A model generated the notes under the pieces. The model worked only from the letters and a program-made list of their open reading frames with translations. It did not search any database and was not told the origin of the DNA. Positions 1 through 6,062 of a stretch of 43,869 nt of DNA are shown one piece after another. This DNA comes from a virus. The DNA lies in IMG/VR virus record IMGVR_UViG_3300036859_000534, positions 1-43,869 of that record. One strand, 5' to 3'. Made by a program: the position numbers and the translations under genes. Every line of letters starts with the position of its first letter. Position 1 is the stretch's first letter.

Positions 1-127
1 GGTAGCCGCACATGCCGCACTGGCGGTGGAGGTGTTCGCCGTCGACCTCGCAGCCGATGACCTTGGGCACCTCTCTCTGGCCTGGGGAGCAGAAGACGAC
101 GTGGTGGTTTTTGGCCGAGCACTTTGG
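1..127. repeat. Terminal direct repeat (contig overlap, copy 1)
   Basis: Bases 1-127 are identical to 43743-43869. One leftward gene reads through the joint in frame, so the simplest reading is a circular molecule (or circularly permuted/terminally redundant DNA) whose contig was not trimmed. An exact 127-base overlap is typical of a k=127 assembly graph cycle, so it should not be taken as a biological terminal repeat. Confidence 0.9.
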
Positions 128-229
128 GCACTCCCCTCCGGTGTGGTTGAAGGAGTGGGGGACCGAGGGATCGTGTCCTTGTGGGCGCATCATGAGGATG
201 GTGCCGTCGTTGGGTCGTTTGGGTCCCAT
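1..229 (-). CDS. Zinc-ribbon hypothetical protein, N-terminal part (gene crosses contig end)
   Basis: This is the first 76 codons of a roughly 173-residue protein. It starts at ATG 229-227 and continues at 43742 on the other contig end, stopping at 43450. The start overlaps the stop of the upstream gene as TGATG. An N-terminal CPKC pair, a further C in the HHVVFC segment and a later CGMC pair look like a zinc ribbon. The C-terminal half holds a short alpha-helical segment and a beta segment (GWTIRFTRDAERAAVTI). I do not recognise the family. It sits in a leftward chain of overlapping small genes behind the replication gene and is probably early-expressed. Confidence 0.75.
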   Translation of the reverse strand, partial: MGPKRPNDGTILMMRPQGHDPSVPHSFNHTGGECPKCSAKNHHVVFCSPGQREVPKVIGCEVDGEHLHRQCGMCGY

Positions 230-486
230 CAGTTCCTCCGTTCCTTCCTGTCGATGATTTCGCGTATCTCGTCGAGATTCCTTATCTCGATCCTGAGCCC
301 TGGCCCGAGTTCCTCTTCGACGCACGGGCCACAGAGGGCCCTAGCGCCGGCAAGGCGCGCCTTCTCGGAGGATGGGGTGAGCACGATCTTGGTTCCGCAG
401 GACGCGCATGGACGCTCTACGCTGCCCTGCGGCCGCACGTACTTCGGGACGCTCGATGCCAGACCGCAAGAGATTACGGCCATCAT
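229..486 (-). CDS. Small zinc-ribbon protein
   Basis: An 85-residue protein with two cysteine pairs (CASC near residue 28 and CGPC near 53), the spacing of a treble-clef or zinc-ribbon fold. An acidic helix follows (LDEIREIIDRKER). The start ATG 486-484 overlaps the stop of the upstream gene as ATGA, and its own stop overlaps the next start as TGATG, so translation is probably coupled. DNA or protein binding is inferred only from the cysteines. The family is not recognised. Confidence 0.75.
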   Translation of the reverse strand: MMAVISCGLASSVPKYVRPQGSVERPCASCGTKIVLTPSSEKARLAGARALCGPCVEEELGPGLRIEIRNLDEIREIIDRKERRN

Positions 487-947
487 GCCTCCGTGGGTGG
501 GGGGACGTCCGCCTCCTCGGTCTCGAAGGCGTCGCCCTGGATCTCCGCGTTTCGGAAAGAGTCCAGTGTGCGCTGGTCTCGCACGATCCCGAGCGGGGAC
601 TCCGCGATCCGCGGCTCAAAGTCGTAGCCTATGCGCCGGCAGCGCTCACAAAGCCCGTCGTGTTGGAGCGGCAGGGGCGCGAAGCCGATCACGTTGTCGC
701 ACCGTTTCCCTCCAGGGCCTTCGGGGAGGCCGTCACAGACAATCCTGAAGCCGTCCCTGATGTGGAAGGCGTCCTCGAGAGTCGGCACCCCTACGGAGGC
801 CGCGAAGCGCTTCCTGCGGGCCACCGGCTCATCCGACCAGTGGTCGACGTGGGCCCGCTTGAGCCTCTCCAGCTCCATCTCTGGGGTCCAGGCCTTCCTC
901 TTGGGGCTCTCGTCCTCTCCGTCTGTGAGCCTTCTCCGGTCAACCAT
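483..947 (-). CDS. Hypothetical protein with C-terminal zinc-binding cysteines
   Basis: 154 residues. The basic N-terminal helix (about residues 15-50) is followed by a C...C...CERC cluster (about residues 70-105) that probably binds one zinc ion. The start ATG 947 lies inside the end of the replication-organiser gene (8-base overlap), with an AAGGGG-like ribosome site just upstream. As part of the leftward early operon it may assist replication or host takeover, but nothing in the sequence fixes a function. Confidence 0.75.
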   Translation of the reverse strand: MVDRRRLTDGEDESPKRKAWTPEMELERLKRAHVDHWSDEPVARRKRFAASVGVPTLEDAFHIRDGFRIVCDGLPEGPGGKRCDNVIGFAPLPLQHDGLCERCRRIGYDFEPRIAESPLGIVRDQRTLDSFRNAEIQGDAFETEEADVPPPTEA

Positions 948-1794
948 CGAGCCACCCCTTCCGGTTGAGCCATGTAGCTCCGTACGGGATCTTGTCCGGC
1001 GGGCGGTCCCGCCACTCCTCGCGGATGTCCCGCCTCAGCGCCGCCATGATCGCCTTGATCTGGGCCTCGTCGTCGTCTTTGAGCTTCAGGGCCTTCCAGG
1101 CCTTCCGCGCAGGCTCTCGATCGCGCTTCCTCGGGTACTCGGGCCAGAAGATCTCGTCGAAGGCCTGGTCCGCGGTGATCTCTCCATCGGGAAGAGTCTC
1201 TTTCGTTTCCAGGCTCTTCCGAGTGACCCCCCTCTTACGACCACCGCGCATCGCAGATGCGCATGGTTCGGATGTGGGTTGAGGATCTAAACCGGGAAAG
1301 AGGGTAGAAGACACAACTACTCTCTTTACTCCTGCCTCTTTACTACTGCCTCCTGCCTTGGTTGAATCGGTTGAGAGATGTTGACGACTGTTGACGACTG
1401 TTGAATTGTTGTGCCCGATAGACTTACGCTTCTCGTACTGCTCGTGCTGGTAGTCCCTTCGGTCCTCCGAGGTTCGGAGCCTCTTGTAGGCCCTCCGGTT
1501 CACGATGTGCCACCCCCAGTCCCGGTTCTCGCTGAGGCGCACGATTCTTCGACCGTCATCGCTCGGGCTGCGGCTCGAGGGATCCGAGCACTCGAGTTCC
1601 CCGATCGCCTCGTCGAGGGTTTGCCGTGTTACCCGGAACATGGCCGCGAGGACGTTTCGCGTCTGCTCGACGTTGTCGTCGGCGTCGGCGATCGTGAGCA
1701 TGCACATGAACACGTAGGCGGTGTGAATCTTGTCTGGAGGCTTTCCCTCTAGGAGGGAACTGCTGAAGATGGAATCGTGAACGACGCCATACAC
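940..1794 (-). CDS. Replication organiser / initiator-like protein
   Basis: 284 residues from a GTG start at 1794. I chose this start because AGGAGGT (1807-1801) sits 6 bases upstream; the longer open frame to 2031 would cross the promoter region and has no ribosome site. The N-terminal half (about residues 1-110) reads as a winged-helix domain, with RVTRQTLDEAIGEL as the likely recognition-helix region. The C-terminal part has the FWPEYPRKRDREPARKAWK motif and ends in PYGATWLNRKGW, both characteristic of phage replisome-organiser/DnaD-like proteins, which load host helicase at the origin. It is first in the leftward operon. No helicase or polymerase gene is present, so replication probably relies on host enzymes. 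Confidence 0.7.
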   Translation of the reverse strand: MYGVVHDSIFSSSLLEGKPPDKIHTAYVFMCMLTIADADDNVEQTRNVLAAMFRVTRQTLDEAIGELECSDPSSRSPSDDGRRIVRLSENRDWGWHIVNRRAYKRLRTSEDRRDYQHEQYEKRKSIGHNNSTVVNSRQHLSTDSTKAGGSSKEAGVKRVVVSSTLFPGLDPQPTSEPCASAMRGGRKRGVTRKSLETKETLPDGEITADQAFDEIFWPEYPRKRDREPARKAWKALKLKDDDEAQIKAIMAALRRDIREEWRDRPPDKIPYGATWLNRKGWLDG

Positions 1795-1999
1795 CCCGAC
1801 ACCTCCTAGGGCTAGAGGCTGGTCGGCCCTACTAGCGGGCCCGAAGTGAGCGCCGTACTGACGAGCCGCGGAATCCGTACCTACGCGCTGACCAATTCCG
1901 GTTTCGGGCCGACCTTCCGGCGCACAATGCGCGCGCGGCGATTCCTCGTCAAGAGAAATTCGCTTGACTCCAAACATTGGCACAGGATAGCCTGCGGCC
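1795..1999. promoter_or_regulatory. Divergent control region between early operons
   Basis: About 200 bases without a convincing gene, between the leftward replication operon and the rightward block. Two TTGAC hexamers face away from each other: TTGACG on the minus strand (1952-1947, with CATTGT 17 bases on at 1929-1924) and TTGACT on the plus strand (1964-1969). They form the inverted repeat GTCAAG-n9-CTTGAC, as expected for an operator covering both promoters. A small hairpin (GGCCC/GGGCC, 1825-1841) lies in the leftward leader ahead of the replication gene. Confidence 0.55.
1964..1992 (+). promoter_or_regulatory. Rightward promoter P1 with shared CAAACA element
   Basis: The -35 TTGACT (1964-1969) lies in GCTTGACTCCAAACA. 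The -10 is weak (GATAGC or ATAGCC around 1986-1992). The same element occurs at 32462 and at 42176 on the minus strand. The predicted transcript start falls at about 1999-2000, on the GTG of the next gene, so that gene may be leaderless. Confidence 0.5.
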
Positions 2000-2512
2000 G
2001 TGGCTGGAGACGGGAGATTCGACGGCGACATCCTGCCGGACGCGACCTACGGGATCTGCCAACGGCACGCGCCGGGCGGCGTCGTCCGGCTCGTGGATGA
2101 GAACGGGCGGATCGCGGAAATGGGGATCTGCCAGCACTGCCATGAGGAGGCCAAGAGTGGCGATTTCTTCACCTGCCCGGTCCACGGGATCCAGCCGAAG
2201 GCGACGGGTAGAGACGGGTGCCCTGTCCGAAACTGCCTGGGAGAGGACCCTGGACCAACTGAGGATGAGGTTGCGAGGGAAGCCGAGCAGATCGGCCATC
2301 TTTGGCCGGGCGGGGCTCCTCGCAAGCAAGATGTACTGGATGCGCCGAAAGCCGGACCTCCGCGCGACGGTGATCGTGAGGCTCGCGAAGGCGCTCCGAG
2401 TGAAGCCGGGGAGGTTCCTGGACATGATGCACGCCGACTCGGTGACGGACGAGAGTGGAACGATTCACTTTTAGGGGACGAGCCTTGGAGGGACAGGTTC
2501 CTTGACCCTTGA
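2000..2512 (+). CDS. Zinc-ribbon protein (N-terminal part of probable regulator; frame switch near 2230-2265)
   Basis: The open frame from GTG 2000 encodes 170 residues. Up to about codon 85 it is rich in metal ligands (C-x2-H, CQHCH, C-x2-HG, CPVRNC) and has the very high third-position GC of real genes here. After about 2260 this frame looks random, while the frame one base on becomes strongly coding and encodes a helix-turn-helix. The real product may therefore be a fusion made through a +1 shift, or the contig has a one-base error, or two genes overlap. The first gene behind promoter P1 is a natural place for a regulator. Confidence 0.55.
   Translation: MAGDGRFDGDILPDATYGICQRHAPGGVVRLVDENGRIAEMGICQHCHEEAKSGDFFTCPVHGIQPKATGRDGCPVRNCLGEDPGPTEDEVAREAEQIGHLWPGGAPRKQDVLDAPKAGPPRDGDREAREGAPSEAGEVPGHDARRLGDGREWNDSLLGDEPWRDRFLDP
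2265..2474 (+). CDS. XRE-type helix-turn-helix domain (separate gene or C-terminus of 2000 gene)
   Basis: Read from ATG 2265, this frame gives 69 residues with the pattern of an XRE/Cro helix-turn-helix: LRGKPSRSAIFGRAGLLASK followed by LRATVIVRLAKALRVKPGRF, compare 'tl.rLAkALgV.p..l' in that family. Third-position GC is about 85%, much higher than in the overlapping frame. Sequence just upstream (TLDQLR, from about 2247) also fits the domain, which favours a frameshifted fusion with the zinc-ribbon frame over a separate start. Only a weak GAGG precedes ATG 2265. It is the best candidate for the regulator acting at the repeated promoter element. Confidence 0.6.
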   Translation: MRLRGKPSRSAIFGRAGLLASKMYWMRRKPDLRATVIVRLAKALRVKPGRFLDMMHADSVTDESGTIHF

Positions 2513-2579
2513 GAGAATTGCGGCGTTTCAGTCGAAGGCGGCGATCGGACCGAACGGGTGCAGCGCAAGCGACACGTAG
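2502..2579 (+). CDS. Putative 25-residue peptide
   Basis: The TTG start at 2502 has GGAGGG about 8 bases upstream, and the frame ends at TAG 2577-2579 inside the AGGAGG site of the next gene. The product begins MTLERIAAFQSKAAIG. Placement and ribosome site are good, but the length gives no independent coding proof. It fills the otherwise empty stretch between the regulator and the following membrane peptide. Confidence 0.35.
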   Translation: MTLERIAAFQSKAAIGPNGCSASDT

Positions 2580-2589
2580 GAGGCGCGAG

Positions 2590-2703
2590 ATGAACGAGGT
2601 CCTGCACTGGCTCCTGGTCGGCTTCCTCTTCGGCACCGGCTTCGCCGCGGGCCATGCCGTGTGCGCAGCGATTATTCACCTACTGGGAGGGCGCGGAAAA
2701 TGA
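2590..2703 (+). CDS. Small single-pass membrane peptide
   Basis: 37 residues, with one predicted transmembrane helix over most of its length (LLVGFLFGTGFAAGHAVCAA). AGGAGG lies 6 bases before ATG 2590. The longer frame to 2509 is Arg-rich and lacks a ribosome site. Its stop overlaps the next start as ATGA. Small membrane peptides like this are common early phage genes, and no function can be assigned. Confidence 0.65.
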   Translation: MNEVLHWLLVGFLFGTGFAAGHAVCAAIIHLLGGRGK

Positions 2704-3023
2704 GCACGACCGGGCATACGTCGGAATTCGAGAAGGACGTGGAAGGGAGGCCAGCCGGCGGAGTGAGTTACGGGAAGGGTTTCAAGATCCGCTGGCAGGA
2801 CGGGCCCTTGGGCCGCGGGCCGGACAGGAAGCCGCCGAACGGTGCCTTCGTTGAGGACGTCCTATACGCCTGCGTCGATCGTCTGAGGTTCTACCAGGAC
2901 TCCGAATCCGCATGCGTGGAGAATCAGGACGCGATCACGCACCTCTGCTCCGCCCTGAACCGGCTCGACGACCGCACGCGGCGGCGCATCGCGGAGGGCG
3001 TCGAGGGAACCCACGCGAAATGA
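2700..3023 (+). CDS. Acb2/Tad1-hairpin-domain protein (candidate cyclic-nucleotide sponge)
   Basis: 107 residues from ATG 2700, overlapping the previous stop. After a variable N-terminus it shows QDGPLGRGPDRKPPNGAFVE, then DRLRFYQ, ACVENQDAITHLCSALNRL, R-x3-R and the ending GVEGTH. This is the order I know from short phage proteins of the Acb2/Tad1 hairpin family, whose usual core reads 'F.cREnalAi..LeeAl.wL..Rt..R...GVEGTH'. Characterised Acb2 and Tad1 sequester signalling nucleotides of CBASS and Thoeris immunity. Here CVEN replaces the usual CREN. Its place in the first rightward genes suits an early counter-defence role. Ligand specificity cannot be read from sequence. Confidence 0.7.
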   Translation: MSTTGHTSEFEKDVEGRPAGGVSYGKGFKIRWQDGPLGRGPDRKPPNGAFVEDVLYACVDRLRFYQDSESACVENQDAITHLCSALNRLDDRTRRRIAEGVEGTHAK

Positions 3024-3370
3024 CCGACCCGCTCTGGCTCCTCGCGCTTATCGCCGCGGTCGGCGCGGGCTGCTTCTTCGCCGGCTGGCGGTCCGCGCGA
3101 GCCTATCTTCAGGCCGCCGAGTCCGTGTCGGCCATCACCAACGCGGTCGCGGACCAGGCGAACGCCACCCGCGAGGCGCTGGACAAACAGACCGCGGAGT
3201 ACGCACTATTGCGAGCGGCCCTGAACCAGAACACGAAGGTCATCGACGAGAAGATCCAGGACGTCGAGACCGCTATGGTCACTCTCTTCCAAGGATTCGA
3301 GCGTGCCGGAATCGTCAAAAGACCCAAATCGGGGCCCGGGCTCCAGGTCGGAGAGGCGAGCGAGGAATAA
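3020..3370 (+). CDS. Membrane-anchored coiled-coil protein
   Basis: 116 residues. The N-terminal transmembrane helix (about residues 5-24, LLALIAAVGAGCFFAGW) is followed by a long helical region with heptad character (about residues 30-95) and a short polar tail. The ATG overlaps the preceding stop (ATGA). The architecture resembles phage inner-membrane accessory proteins or the i-spanin type, but it lies far from the lysis genes near 30 kb. Function unassigned. Confidence 0.7.
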   Translation: MTDPLWLLALIAAVGAGCFFAGWRSARAYLQAAESVSAITNAVADQANATREALDKQTAEYALLRAALNQNTKVIDEKIQDVETAMVTLFQGFERAGIVKRPKSGPGLQVGEASEE

Positions 3371-3420
3371 GGCCGAGTGGAGGAAACGCTTCCCCTGGCG
3401 GTACAAGAAAGAGAGGGCAA

Positions 3421-3633
3421 ATGAAGTCAGCAACGAAGTTCGGATGCAGGGTCGTGGGGCACGAGATGATCTTCAAGAAGGACCAGACACTCGTGAAGAT
3501 CAAGCTCAAGAACGAGGTCGCCGGCCTCAAGGTGGAGCTGATCGTGGACGAGGAGGAGCGGGTCAACTACCCGTTCGGGTCGTACGCGATCGTGGACTTC
3601 AGCGTCCAGCAGCCCATCCCGTTCGAGAAGTAG
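3421..3633 (+). CDS. Small beta-rich hypothetical protein
   Basis: 70 residues, alternating hydrophobic strands (TLVKIKLKN, LKVELIVDEEERV, YAIVDFSV) with high third-position GC. GAGAGG lies 4 bases before the ATG. It overlaps the only available canonical start of the terminase frame, so either the terminase N-terminus or this gene needs checking. The coding pattern favours this gene as real. Confidence 0.65.
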   Translation: MKSATKFGCRVVGHEMIFKKDQTLVKIKLKNEVAGLKVELIVDEEERVNYPFGSYAIVDFSVQQPIPFEK

Positions 3634-5459
3634 CAGCGCGGCGGGGGGCGGCCGAGGACGTCCCGCCCCCTACCGAATTCCCAGGTCTCGAGTACTACTC
3701 GGATCTCAACCGCTTCCCTGAGTTCTGTCGGGACTGCCTCGTCATCATCACGAAGCAGGGCGAGCGCGTCCCGTTCATCCTCAACAGCAGTCAGCGCGCG
3801 ATCTTCCAGAAAATCCGCGCCCTCGTAGCCGCCGGAATACCCCCGCGGCTCGCGATCCTGAAAGCGAGGCAGGTCGGGGTCTCCACGCTCATAGAGGCCC
3901 TCCTATTCTGGGACTGCCTCATGCGCCCGAACCGCTCGGCGCTCGTCGTCGCCCACACGCTCAAGAGCTCCCGCGCCCTTTTCCGAATGAGCCGCAACTT
4001 CCACCGTTTCCTCCGGGAGGAGATGCAGCAGGAGACGCGAATCCAGAACGTCCACGAGATCGAGTTTGACTCGGGCTCTCGCCTCCAGGTCGAGGTGCAG
4101 GGAGACCCGCGAGGCTATACCGCGCAGTGCGCTCACTTGAGCGAGTTCGCCTACTTCGAGCAGCCCGAGGACACGCTCGTCGCCATCATGCAGACGATCC
4201 CGATGACGCCGGACTCCTTCGCCGCCATCGAGAGCACCGCGAGGGGGGTCGGAAACAAGTTCCACAAGATCTGGCAGCGAGCCGTGGGTTTGGGGCTGGA
4301 CGACGACGTGCCCGAAGACGAGAAGGGCTGGACTCCGATCTTCATCCCCTGGTTCCAGCACGAGGAGTACGAGCATCCGGGGCCGCTGAACCGGCTCTCG
4401 TCCGTCGAAGAGAAGCTCATGCGCGACCATCCAGAGATCACGCGCGCGAAACTGAAGTGGCGCCGGTGGTGCATCAGCGCGAACCTGGACGGAGACGAGG
4501 AGCGCTTCGCCCAGGAGTACCCGGCCACCGACCAGGAGGCCTTCTCCCTCTCGGGCCGCCCCGCCTTCGACTTCGAGTCGATCGCTCACTACACGAAGGC
4601 GCTGTCCGATCTCGTCGCGGCGAAGGAGCTGCCGTGGTGCATGGAGATCGAGGCCGAGCCGCCCGGGTTCGGGCCGCCATACCTCGTTCCCTACGACCGA
4701 GGAAGACTACGGATTTTCTTCGAGCCCAAGGACCGGCACACCTACATCGTGGGCGCGGATCCCTCCGAAGGCGATCCCGGGTCCGACCCCTCGCCGCTCG
4801 CGGTCCTGGACGACCAGACGATGGATCTCTGCGCGACCTGGTACGGGAAGGCTCCCCCGGACGTCCTGGCGTGCCACGCCATCGACCTCGCCCGCTACTT
4901 CAACGACGCGCTCGTCATCAACGAGGCGAACAATCACGGCATCCTCTTCCACGAAACGGTGCTTCAGATCGGCTACGCGAATCTCTATTTCAGGAAGGTG
5001 AGCGAGGAGTCGGTCGCGGGGGAGATCGCGGAGAAGCCCGGGTACCTCACGACGCGGCGCAATCGCGAGTACCTCTTCAACACGCTCAGGAAGTACGTGA
5101 GGATGAGGATGGGCCGGATCCACTGCCCGCACATGGTTCAGCAGATTCAGTCCTTGATCTACGTCGACGACAAGGTGCAGGCTGGGCTCGGGCAGGAAAA
5201 AGACCTCCTCGTCGCGTTCGGGCTCTGTCTCATGGCGCACCGCGGGACGATGAACAACCCGCTCGAGCCGCACCCGGAGATGATCGTGCGCTCGGTTGCG
5301 AGCGCGGCCCAGCTCCTCAAGGAACGGGAGGGCTCGGGCGCCGCCAGCCGTTTCGTCGTCGAGAGCGGGATGACGATGGACGAGGTGCTGAATTTCCAGG
5401 ATGCTATAGTTGCTCGGGACGCCAGGCGGAAGAGATACGGGCTGGGAGGGTTGAGATGA
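3444..5459 (+). CDS. terL: Terminase large subunit (start uncertain)
   Basis: ATPase-nuclease that packages DNA into the prohead with the portal. The N-terminal ATPase has a Walker A-like KARQVGVST (about 3861-3887) and an acidic Walker B-like HLSEFAYF (about 4134-4157). The C-terminal RNase H-like nuclease starts at VGADPSEGDPGSD (about 4749-4788), with NEANNHG and KDLLVAFGL as the later acidic strand and helix. The family core begins near 3690 (LNRFPEFCRDC). No ATG, GTG or TTG is in frame between 3447 and about 3925, so the only starts are ATG 3444 or GTG 3303, both overlapping the 70-residue gene in another frame. The Arg/Gly-rich first 70 codons are probably not native sequence. No small terminase subunit is recognised. 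Confidence 0.9.
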   Translation: MQGRGARDDLQEGPDTREDQAQERGRRPQGGADRGRGGAGQLPVRVVRDRGLQRPAAHPVREVAARRGAAEDVPPPTEFPGLEYYSDLNRFPEFCRDCLVIITKQGERVPFILNSSQRAIFQKIRALVAAGIPPRLAILKARQVGVSTLIEALLFWDCLMRPNRSALVVAHTLKSSRALFRMSRNFHRFLREEMQQETRIQNVHEIEFDSGSRLQVEVQGDPRGYTAQCAHLSEFAYFEQPEDTLVAIMQTIPMTPDSFAAIESTARGVGNKFHKIWQRAVGLGLDDDVPEDEKGWTPIFIPWFQHEEYEHPGPLNRLSSVEEKLMRDHPEITRAKLKWRRWCISANLDGDEERFAQEYPATDQEAFSLSGRPAFDFESIAHYTKALSDLVAAKELPWCMEIEAEPPGFGPPYLVPYDRGRLRIFFEPKDRHTYIVGADPSEGDPGSDPSPLAVLDDQTMDLCATWYGKAPPDVLACHAIDLARYFNDALVINEANNHGILFHETVLQIGYANLYFRKVSEESVAGEIAEKPGYLTTRRNREYLFNTLRKYVRMRMGRIHCPHMVQQIQSLIYVDDKVQAGLGQEKDLLVAFGLCLMAHRGTMNNPLEPHPEMIVRSVASAAQLLKEREGSGAASRFVVESGMTMDEVLNFQDAIVARDARRKRYGLGGLR

Positions 5460-5761
5460 GCGGGGAGAGGGCGTTCGACGACGACAGGTGGCCCGATCAG
5501 GAAGGGTTCTCGGTGTGCTTCCTCTGCGGGCGGCCGGTAGACCCGCGCGATCCAGACCGCGGTTCCTACACGGCGCGGGCGGACTCCTGCGATCCGCTCC
5601 CGATACACCTCTCCTGCGCCGATGCCGCGCTGAGAGAGCCAGGAGGAGGGGACGGAACGCGGATCATGCACGCCTTCATGACCGCCATCAACGAGATGGG
5701 CAAGGTGAACGCGAAGCGGGCACTCGAAGCGGCTCGCGTCGCGACCTCGGTGGGCAACTGA
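5456..5761 (+). CDS. Small zinc-binding protein in the packaging region
   Basis: 101 residues from ATG 5456, overlapping the terminase stop (ATGA). The N-terminal half carries CFLCGRPVD, a further C at SCDP and an H-x3-C near HLSCAD, enough for one zinc site. The C-terminal half is a helix (residues about 66-100). It lies between terminase and the FmdB-like gene. Function unknown. Confidence 0.75.
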   Translation: MSGERAFDDDRWPDQEGFSVCFLCGRPVDPRDPDRGSYTARADSCDPLPIHLSCADAALREPGGGDGTRIMHAFMTAINEMGKVNAKRALEAARVATSVGN

Positions 5762-5762
5762 G

Positions 5763-6062
5763 GTGCCGCTTTACGAGTACGAGTGCGAGAAGGGGCACCA
5801 CACCGAGAAGTTCCAGGCCATGAACGACGCCCACCCGCTCGAGATCAAGTGCGACTCCTGCCCGCGCACCGCGACCCGCGTTTTCGCTCCCGCCGCCGTT
5901 CGACCCGACTTTCCCGAGCACTACAACATCTCGATGGGCTGCGTCGTGAAAAACCGTAAGCACCACGAGCAATTGCAGCGGGAGCGCGGCCTGCAAGATT
6001 GGGTGCCGAAGAAGGAGAGCCCGATGTTCTCGAAGCTCCGCAAAGAGGGGTACTCGATCTAA
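5763..6062 (+). CDS. FmdB-type zinc-ribbon protein
   Basis: 99 residues from GTG 5763. It opens with PLYEYECEKGHH and continues to IKCDSCPRTATRVF, the signature of the FmdB regulatory zinc ribbon (first pair C/H, second pair C-x2-C). Phage copies often sit between terminase and portal, as here. The C-terminal half (KHHEQLQRERGL...) is polar and helical. The role in phages is unknown; transcriptional or assembly roles are inference. Confidence 0.8.
   Translation: MPLYEYECEKGHHTEKFQAMNDAHPLEIKCDSCPRTATRVFAPAAVRPDFPEHYNISMGCVVKNRKHHEQLQRERGLQDWVPKKESPMFSKLRKEGYSI

Noticed and set aside
2504-2535. TTGACC as another -35 hexamer
   Set aside because: No acceptable -10 at 16-18 bases and no CAAACA element; it also overlaps the start of a possible peptide.
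4127-5455. Long Arg/Gly/Pro-rich frame overlapping the terminase
   Set aside because: Typical shadow of GC-rich coding DNA. Only its end (from ATG 5456) is a real gene.
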